Below are positions 44,511 to 50,158 of a stretch of 50,158 nucleotides of DNA, piece by piece (position 1 is the first letter of the stretch; the number at the start of each line of letters is the position of its first letter). Position numbers and translations under genes: made by a program. The stretch comes from a virus. The notes under the pieces were generated by a model. That model was not told the DNA's origin. It did not search any database and saw only the letters and a program-made list of their open reading frames with translations. The DNA lies in IMG/VR virus record IMGVR_UViG_3300030098_004123, positions 1 to 50,158 of that record; one strand, 5' to 3'.

Positions 44511-47500
44511 ATGACTGACCCCGAGAATCCTTTAATCTTCCCTTGTGGTAGAGGGGTCAGACCCGGTACTCAAGGCCCTGGATTTGGCGGTCAAGAGCCA
44601 ACTACAACACCTCCGGTGTTAGTGCCTAAACCTCCAATAGAGCCTATACCACCTTACATCCCTCCTGACATACCGCCTCAAGAACCGGCAGTAAAGTGTG
44701 TTAAGATTAGTCCTGGACAAGGCGCTCCAAGCCCTGATCCGGGATTTACGTTTACCAATCCCCCCTACAGGCAATGTATGCCTTGTGATGGTTTGCCGAA
44801 TACCATAACGGACCCTAGAACGGGTCTTCGTATTGGCGATCCAAATAATCCATCGCCGGGAGATGCAGGATGTATATATGTAAGTCTGAATGACTGTAGG
44901 CCAAATTGTTTAAATCCTCAAGAGAGAGTTCGTGAGCCGGGGGACGTTGTCCCACCAGGCGGTGGCGGCGGCGGCGGGCAAACGGGCCGCCCCGGTGATG
45001 TCGTACCTCCATCTCGCGGCCCTCTTAAGCCAATAACTTCCAATCCTGGGGGCACACGATTCCCCGGTCTTCCTCCTTTCCCCCCTGCTCCTCCACCACC
45101 GCAAGGCCCTACGACTGGTGGTATTATATATTACAGATGCGAGGTTGTGGCTCTGGGTGTTTGTCCTGGGGAAGAAGGATTACCTCTGAATGAGGCTACT
45201 ATCACATCGGTGTTTACCGAGTGTCGAACGTGTAGTCCAAATATTGTAAATGCTAATGGGTCAGTTGAGCCTGATCCTACTTGCAATTTTTCTAGTTTAG
45301 CCTTGTGTGAAGCTAACTGTATCTCACCCACGTTTACAAACCTCCCATGCCCACCGGAAGTGTCCACTCAGGAGCCAGACCCAACTTTAGGGACCACTAC
45401 AACGTCTGAGCCTGGAGGTTCAACGACTGATCCTGCAAGAGGCCAAGGTGTTTCAATCTCTCAACCAACTCCTCCAGCTTTAGGGACCACTACAACGTCT
45501 GAACCCACAACACCTCTTGGAGATCCTATTGTTATTGTGCCATTTTCCACAGCAAATGAGCCTAGTGTGATTGCTCCTGGGCTACCACAGACTGTCCAAC
45601 CTCAATCGCCATCAGTAAGTACAAACACTACCAATCAAGCTAATCAAATAATCAGTAACCAGCAAGCTGTCAACGGCAACCTCATAACTGTAAATGAGAT
45701 GGTTGAAGAAGAAAACTACGTAGACATTGAAAAAGGTATATCGGAACCCTTTCTATTTGATCCTAATTTAAATTTCTTTAAAACTGAGCCAACCCAGGAA
45801 ACCATTATTGTATCCAACAACCTAAATTTAAATGTATTCAAATCTGAAGTGACCGAAGAGGTTGCTAATTTACTTCAATCCAAAAATTCTACTGGTCCTT
45901 GGGATGAGATAACTCTTCAAAATTTATCGGACGATAAGTTGCTAATCAGCTTGAACCCTCTTCTATCAAATACTTTTCAATATTTAAGGTACCCTGGTGG
46001 TCAACCAATCGGTGTTTCTACGTTATTGAATGTCGTAAGAAAACATTTACTTGAGGGCACCATTGATGAATTCGATCCTAATTACTACTTACAAGCTGCT
46101 GAGGGGCAACTAAATCAAAAGTTTGATGTGTTGGAAAGACCGAAGGACAAAGAGCTAGCCGACCGTCTAGCCATTAAATTTCTAACTAACGCTGCTAACA
46201 CCTACGAGAATAGTAAAAATTCCTCGTGGAGAAACTTTCAAATCAATAGAGTTAGACCCCTTAATGAAGACGTTAAATTACAGGTGGCTGTTACAACTTT
46301 AGACGGCACAGTAAAAGATTTAAATATACCTAATGATGGTTTTGAAGTTAGCACACTTAGTGCGGTGGGTCAGGTAACTATCCCAGCTTTGGGTGCTCCA
46401 AACAAACTAAACATTGGAGATGGTGGCGGTTATTACATTGATGCTTTAAAGTCTGGTAATGAGGCAGACGCTGTGTACACAGGTAATATTATACCTGATT
46501 CATATTATGCCCCTCCGTCAGTTAGATTGAAAGTTCTAGAGATGCTGGATATAGATCCAGCCATCACTATTACGGCATCATCAATTCCAAATCAACATGA
46601 ATTTATCGCGGGAGATCTCGGTGCCTCTGCCACAAAGCCTCTGTATTTCATTCTTGACCTAAGTTCTGTTAATGGAAATTATGCTAGCAATTCGTTGGTT
46701 GAGAATTATAGCGGAACTTACACACTGCTCACCGCTTCCGCAGACATTCAAAGACACGTAAACAATAACGCTTTGAATACCCCTATGCTTTCTATTGATT
46801 ACAGAGATCCAATATACAGATACATTCTTGATACTTCTGGATTTACGGCATCACTCAACGACTTCAACCTTAATGGATTTAAAGACAAAGGGTTCTCTTC
46901 GATAGGATCGCGTTTTGTTAAAAATATACCTTTTGGATTTGTAGTAACTCCAGTTGCTGGTGGTAAATATAATCCATTTAACGGAAATTCAAATCTGAAA
47001 ACTCACGGTGAGACTCATGTAAGATCTCTCTCTGTACTACCTGCAACAGATGCTTTCATTGACGGAGGTAATCCGCCCATGTTCAGATCTTATAGTTTAA
47101 ATGTTGTAAGCGGAGTAAATAGTGTCGGTAATGGTGAAGAGGAGAGTGATCAAAATATTGGGTATCAATATTTGGAAGAAGATTTCACACAAACCTTCTA
47201 TTCCGCCAGTTCCGACGAATATGGCACTAGCTCCACGCCTGTATCCGCTCAAGGCACGGCTTACATGCTTAGAGAGGTTATTGATTATTTGTCGTCAACC
47301 TATAGCACCACAACGCTAACTTGGTATGACGTTTTCAGTAGGATGCCCATTAATAAGATGGGTCAAGTTTTCTACGACAGTGATAAAGATTTAATACTTA
47401 AAATTGCAAATGGCCTAAGGGGCGGCATCAAAATAGAAAATATCGAGGCGGGATTTAATACCTCGTCTAGGATTATTGCGGAAGACTCTAAAACTATCGT

Positions 47501-47543
47501 ATCCTCGGAGGATAGGAAGAACGTTAGTAAGATTAGAGTATAA
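44511..47543 (+). CDS. Proline-rich virion protein with repeated LGTTTTSEP
   Basis: A 1010-residue protein. Residues 1-60 are Pro/Gly-rich; residues 60-280 contain Cys pairs (CMPCDG, CRPNC, CRTC, CEANC) that suggest disulfides or zinc; residues about 145-200 hold seven consecutive Gly and PP-rich runs. The sequence LGTTTTSEP occurs twice (from an about 25-base DNA repeat at 45385 and 45479). The C-terminal 600 residues are more ordered, mixed helix and strand. Low complexity plus order suggests an extended structural protein at the particle surface. It closes the tail operon. Function unknown. Confidence 0.6.
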   Translation: MTDPENPLIFPCGRGVRPGTQGPGFGGQEPTTTPPVLVPKPPIEPIPPYIPPDIPPQEPAVKCVKISPGQGAPSPDPGFTFTNPPYRQCMPCDGLPNTITDPRTGLRIGDPNNPSPGDAGCIYVSLNDCRPNCLNPQERVREPGDVVPPGGGGGGGQTGRPGDVVPPSRGPLKPITSNPGGTRFPGLPPFPPAPPPPQGPTTGGIIYYRCEVVALGVCPGEEGLPLNEATITSVFTECRTCSPNIVNANGSVEPDPTCNFSSLALCEANCISPTFTNLPCPPEVSTQEPDPTLGTTTTSEPGGSTTDPARGQGVSISQPTPPALGTTTTSEPTTPLGDPIVIVPFSTANEPSVIAPGLPQTVQPQSPSVSTNTTNQANQIISNQQAVNGNLITVNEMVEEENYVDIEKGISEPFLFDPNLNFFKTEPTQETIIVSNNLNLNVFKSEVTEEVANLLQSKNSTGPWDEITLQNLSDDKLLISLNPLLSNTFQYLRYPGGQPIGVSTLLNVVRKHLLEGTIDEFDPNYYLQAAEGQLNQKFDVLERPKDKELADRLAIKFLTNAANTYENSKNSSWRNFQINRVRPLNEDVKLQVAVTTLDGTVKDLNIPNDGFEVSTLSAVGQVTIPALGAPNKLNIGDGGGYYIDALKSGNEADAVYTGNIIPDSYYAPPSVRLKVLEMLDIDPAITITASSIPNQHEFIAGDLGASATKPLYFILDLSSVNGNYASNSLVENYSGTYTLLTASADIQRHVNNNALNTPMLSIDYRDPIYRYILDTSGFTASLNDFNLNGFKDKGFSSIGSRFVKNIPFGFVVTPVAGGKYNPFNGNSNLKTHGETHVRSLSVLPATDAFIDGGNPPMFRSYSLNVVSGVNSVGNGEEESDQNIGYQYLEEDFTQTFYSASSDEYGTSSTPVSAQGTAYMLREVIDYLSSTYSTTTLTWYDVFSRMPINKMGQVFYDSDKDLILKIANGLRGGIKIENIEAGFNTSSRIIAEDSKTIVSSEDRKNVSKIRV
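45385..45505 (+). repeat. Two copies of an about 25-base coding repeat
   Basis: A unit beginning CTTTAGGGACCACTACAACG is present at about 45385 and again at 45478, both encoding LGTTTTSEP within the Pro/Thr-rich linker. The two are identical except near the end of the unit. A recent internal duplication is the simplest cause. Confidence 0.85.
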
Positions 47544-47596
47544 TTTTATAAAATTTATTCAGAGAAATTGAGTACATAGTAATACAGGAGTATATT
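47542..47596 (+). promoter_or_regulatory. AT-rich intergenic promoter candidate
   Basis: 54 bases between the tail operon and the capsid-core block. It begins with the perfect 14-base palindrome AATTTTATAAAATT (47542-47555), rich in TATAA elements, and ends with AGGAG (47586-47590) seven bases before the ATG at 47597. It could hold a late promoter or a weak terminator, but it lacks an exact TATAAATA. The capsid block would then be its own transcription unit. Confidence 0.4.
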
Positions 47597-47962
47597 ATGC
47601 GTTACATTAATGTTGAAGATGACTACGTCGGTAAGATTCTTGCCGCCAACCAACTCGTTGAATCGAAAGAGGTGAACGAGGCTCAAGAAGTTGAGACCGT
47701 TGAAGAGGCTTGTGAAGAAGGCCATGTTTGCCCGCTGTGTGAGTCGGAGTTAGATGCCCCGATCTCGGAAGAGGCGATGCAAGAGTGTGTGGACTTCATC
47801 CTTGGCACCATCAACGAAGCCCTTGAGCAAGATGGTGAGTTCCTTGAGGAAGACGAGGACCTCGATGAAGCCGAAGATAACGACGACGAGGACGAGGACG
47901 ACGACAAGAAGAAGAACGGCAAGAAGAAGGACGACGACGAAGATGACGACGACGAAGAGTGA
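47597..47962 (+). CDS. Acidic prohead core-type protein (gp67 place) with Cys motif
   Basis: A 121-residue protein with a strong AGGAG site upstream. Residues 39-49 read CEEGHVCPLCE, a Cys/His cluster that could bind zinc. The last 45 residues are almost all Asp, Glu and Lys (DDDEDDDDEE at the end). T4 gp67 and gp68 are small, acidic core proteins lying just before the prohead protease gene, and this is the same position. Zinc and calcium are not shown. Another reading is a head-associated regulator. Confidence 0.7.
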   Translation: MRYINVEDDYVGKILAANQLVESKEVNEAQEVETVEEACEEGHVCPLCESELDAPISEEAMQECVDFILGTINEALEQDGEFLEEDEDLDEAEDNDDEDEDDDKKKNGKKKDDDEDDDDEE

Positions 47963-47971
47963 GGTTAAAAG

Positions 47972-48421
47972 ATGAGTGCTAGCACTAAAGATCTTTTAGC
48001 CCTCTCCGAAGGCATCCTAGCTCAAACTCCTCCCGTGAAGGAGGCGTCTGTCCCCACTGTGGAAAGTCCAGTCATGGCGAGTCCTATGGTGGGGAGACCT
48101 GTCGAGGATGGTGGTATAGAGTCTGTCGTTGTACCCAACTCTTATGTTGATCAGATTGTTGGTTTCAGTAACGCTTTAAACGAAAGCTCTGACCCCGAAA
48201 AGAAACAAGAAATGATGCCTGTGTTTGAGCCTATCTCAGAGGCAGGCATACTGAAAGAGAGGCTTGAAACTTTAGTAGAGCATCTTAAGCAATTGTTGAA
48301 AGAAGCGAGAGATGTCATGGAAGAGATGACAACCACTGGCATGATTGGCGTTAACCTAGTTGCTAATAAGAAAAAGAAATATGGATCTCGTAAACGTAAT
48401 AAAAGAAACAAGAGCAAGTAA
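47972..48421 (+). CDS. Small prohead-core-type protein (gp68 place)
   Basis: A 149-residue protein with a GAGGT ribosome binding site. The N-terminal half is Pro/Ser/Val-rich and probably flexible, then a long helix (ERLETLVEHLKQLLKEARDVMEEM at about residues 92-115) and a strongly basic tail (KKKKYGSRKRNKRNKSK). The helix plus basic tail resembles core proteins that touch portal and shell. It overlaps the following gene by about 40 bases. The gp68 name is positional only. Confidence 0.6.
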   Translation: MSASTKDLLALSEGILAQTPPVKEASVPTVESPVMASPMVGRPVEDGGIESVVVPNSYVDQIVGFSNALNESSDPEKKQEMMPVFEPISEAGILKERLETLVEHLKQLLKEARDVMEEMTTTGMIGVNLVANKKKKYGSRKRNKRNKSK

Positions 48422-48779
48422 AGCTCGGGGGTCTGCTGAAGGTAGATCTAAAATGAAAAAGGGTGGGGCTAAAACCAAAGCCTCTAAATCCCGTGTTAAA
48501 GTTTACGACTCTATTACAACTGCTTTAAAGAAAGGCTTTGTTGGTCAAATCTTCTCTACAAAAAATTCAAACCGTCTTTATGTCATTACTAAGCGTAAGT
48601 GGGGTAAAGATGATGAGCAGGAAGTTGGAGGTCGTGTTGCCAAAGGATTCTCTCCCGGCACCATACCCTCCAAGTTTTCAGATGTGAAGAAATATGCCGT
48701 CAGAACTCTGGTCAGGCATGGTAAGCAAAAATCCAGTAAGTTCAAGAGCAAGAAATACTGGTCTCGCAAGCAGAAATAG
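48381..48779 (+). CDS. Small basic protein in the prohead operon, unknown
   Basis: Using the ATG at 48381 gives 132 residues starting MDLVNVIKETRASKARG; the longer reading starts with TTG and adds seven codons. It is very basic throughout, with KGFVGQIFSTKNSNRLYVITKRKWGKDD around 56-83, a strand-rich core that may bind nucleic acid, and a basic C-terminus (KYWSRKQK). It lies between the core-type protein and the protease and overlaps the former by 41 bases. Unknown family. Confidence 0.6.
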   Translation: MDLVNVIKETRASKARGSAEGRSKMKKGGAKTKASKSRVKVYDSITTALKKGFVGQIFSTKNSNRLYVITKRKWGKDDEQEVGGRVAKGFSPGTIPSKFSDVKKYAVRTLVRHGKQKSSKFKSKKYWSRKQK

Positions 48780-48787
48780 GATTTATT

Positions 48788-50023
48788 ATGTTACTCGTCG
48801 AGTGCAATGTTTTAGAAAAGGTAGAAGTTATTAATGAAGGCAAAGAGGGTAACACCCGCCTTCGTCTGCGAGGCAAGTTCCAACAATGCGATGAGCAGAA
48901 CAATAACGGAAGAATCTATCCTAGAAAGATTCTGGAGGGCCAAGTTAAAGCCATTCAGGAGAAGATCGGTGATCGCTCTTTAGTTGGTGCTCTCGATCAC
49001 CCAGCCAATGATGCTATTCACCTTTCGCAGGCTTCCCACCTTATCACTGGTTTGAATGTTGCTAAGGATGGCTCCGTCATAGGTGAGTGTGAGATTCTCT
49101 CGACTCCCAACGGCAAGATTGTTGAAGCTCTTATTAATGACGGTGTGAAGATTGGTATCTCCAGCCGTGGTGTCGGTAGTGTTACAGAGGGCATCAAGGG
49201 TAAGATTGTCAACGAAGACTTTAAACTTATCACGTTTGACCTTGTATCGGATCCGTCCACACGAGGCGCTTTCCCTGAGCTTTCTGAGTCTATGCGTGAG
49301 AACAGTCAGCGTGCTCAAGAGATTGTCTCCAAGCACAAGAAAGATCGAGTTCTGCTCACCATGCTGGAGAGCAAGATCAGTGAGGCTTTGAAGGGCAAGC
49401 AGAAGAAGCTTGATAAGAACAAGAATAACAAGATCGATTCCGAAGACTTCAAGATGCTCAGAGGTGAAAAGAAAGATGACGATAGCATGGACGAAAAATC
49501 GTTTCCTGATTTAAGTGGTGACGGCAAGGTCACGATGAAGGACATCCTTATGGGCCGTGGTGTCATTAAGAAAGGTAAGAAGAAAAAGTCTATGGAAGAG
49601 GGGAGTATTAAAGATGATCCAGAAGCTTTCAAGAAAGCTAAGGCTAAAGCGAAAGCTAAAGGCCAGCAAACAGAAATGCCCAAACCCAAAGAAAGCATCG
49701 ACATTGGAGCGGTGGCAGTTGAAGGCCTAAAGAAAGTTTGCTGGGGTGATCGACACGATGAAGGCGAGACGAAAAGAATGAATAAGCGCAGAAGACAAGC
49801 CATGGATACACGAGCCGGAGCACAGAGGCCAAGTCTTGACACGCCAGATACGGCCCGCTCAAAAGCTTATGATGCTCTCAAAGGTGACTTTAGTCGAGTG
49901 GCAAAATCCTACCTTAAGGCCAAGGAATATGGCAGAAGCGGTGAAGCAGCAGCAGCCAGAGCACGCGCTAGAGCGACCGGAGTGAGAGCACCTGTAAAGC
50001 CCAAAAAACGAAACAATCAATAA
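48788..50023 (+). CDS. Prohead protease (gp21-like) with EF-hand tail
   Basis: A 411-residue protein. The first 170 residues are a gp21/U9-type serine protease: residues 36-45 (EQNNNGRIYP), GALDHPA with His71 at 67-73, and GVKIGISSRGVG with Ser125/Ser126 at 119-130 are the active-site motifs. It cleaves core and capsid proteins during head maturation. The C-terminal half has two EF-hand loops: D209-x-N211-x-N213-x-K215-I-D217..D220 and D241-x-S243-x-D245-G-K-V-T..D252, then Lys/Ala-rich KAKAKAKAKG and a basic end. T4 gp21 has about 212 residues, so the EF-hand tail is an addition, possibly a fused core or scaffold part. Confidence 0.85.
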   Translation: MLLVECNVLEKVEVINEGKEGNTRLRLRGKFQQCDEQNNNGRIYPRKILEGQVKAIQEKIGDRSLVGALDHPANDAIHLSQASHLITGLNVAKDGSVIGECEILSTPNGKIVEALINDGVKIGISSRGVGSVTEGIKGKIVNEDFKLITFDLVSDPSTRGAFPELSESMRENSQRAQEIVSKHKKDRVLLTMLESKISEALKGKQKKLDKNKNNKIDSEDFKMLRGEKKDDDSMDEKSFPDLSGDGKVTMKDILMGRGVIKKGKKKKSMEEGSIKDDPEAFKKAKAKAKAKGQQTEMPKPKESIDIGAVAVEGLKKVCWGDRHDEGETKRMNKRRRQAMDTRAGAQRPSLDTPDTARSKAYDALKGDFSRVAKSYLKAKEYGRSGEAAAARARARATGVRAPVKPKKRNNQ

Positions 50024-50039
50024 ACCCAAGGAATGAACC

Positions 50040-50158
50040 ATGTCAAAACATGAAGACTATGACGATTACAACACCGGAAAGCAGACATTTATTGTGAAAG
50101 ACGAAAAGGCAGCACTGAAGATGAAACGGGAGGAGGCGAGAGCCGCCCGTGATAAGTA
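50040..50158 (+). CDS. Start of a charged protein, cut by the window edge
   Basis: ATG at 50040 with AAGGA at 50028-50032. The 39 codons visible are charged and probably helical, MSKHEDYDDYNTGKQTF then lysine- and arginine-rich KMKREEARAARDK. It follows the protease, the place of the T4 scaffold gp22 or capsid gene gp23, but there is not enough to identify it. Confidence 0.6.
   Translation, partial: MSKHEDYDDYNTGKQTFIVKDEKAALKMKREEARAARDK

Noticed and set aside
47683-47922. Leftward Ser-rich frame
   Set aside because: Complement shadow of the Asp/Glu tail of the core protein.

Overview
This window is a stretch of a contractile-tailed bacteriophage genome (Caudoviricetes, myovirus morphology) of the wider T4 superfamily. 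The support is a recognisable, diverged set of T4-type virion genes: large terminase (gp17), portal (gp20), a gp26/gp51-like baseplate chaperone, a tape-measure/hub protein (gp29-like), wedge proteins gp53, gp25, gp6 and gp7, a gp27/gp5-type hub and spike, acidic prohead-core proteins and a gp21-type prohead protease. Several virion proteins carry motifs I associate with marine T4-like phages (for example the DN[IL]P docking motif near the N-terminus of two proteins). A marine host is therefore likely, but this is inference and the host cannot be read from the window. The sheath, tube, major capsid, neck and small terminase genes are not in the window.

Layout. Positions 1-293 hold the 5' end of a leftward gene with a signal peptide, then a non-coding stretch with a 15-base direct repeat. 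Positions 294-2765 carry two small unknown genes, a leftward pair of small genes and a rightward pair ending in a beta-helix virion protein. A leftward pair (2832-3866: DUF1360-like membrane protein and glycosyltransferase) abuts the terminase start. Positions 3868-10885 are terminase, portal, an acidic-tailed candidate core/scaffold protein and a fibre. A leftward block (10874-12491) encodes a UvsW-type helicase and a small helical protein. The gp26-like gene (12527-13282) ends in a T8 run that opens a -1 frame extension to 13437. After an unknown virion gene come a leftward primase (gp61-like), a rightward RecB/Cas4-like Fe-S nuclease and a small leftward gene.

From 16455 to 47543 there is one long, tightly packed rightward tail/baseplate/fibre operon, with stop-start overlaps of the TAATG or ATGA kind and a T4-type late promoter sequence (TATAAATA, 16386-16393) in front. 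In order it encodes an SH3-like small protein, tape measure, tube-initiator-like protein, gp53, hub, spike, a LamG-domain protein, a very large fibre/spike with glycosidase-like domains, gp25, gp6, gp7, two adaptors of unknown fold, a beta-helix fibre, a second large baseplate/fibre protein and a proline-rich protein. From 47597 to the end runs a capsid-assembly block: acidic core protein, two small core-type proteins, the prohead protease with an EF-hand-bearing tail, and a gene cut by the window edge.

How it works together: terminase and portal package DNA; the core proteins and protease build and mature the prohead; hub, wedge and tape-measure proteins build the tail; the fibres and spikes recognise or degrade host surface glycans; primase, helicase and nuclease sit as leftward or isolated genes between structural genes. 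The most interesting items are the undetected -1 frameshift extension of the gp26-like gene, the large spike whose glycosidase-like barrel has lost its acidic residues while a second beta-helix glycanase-like domain keeps its Asp residues, and the protease with a calcium-binding-type EF-hand pair. I saw no tRNA, CRISPR array, insertion sequence or integrase. No gene-free stretch exceeds 300 bases.
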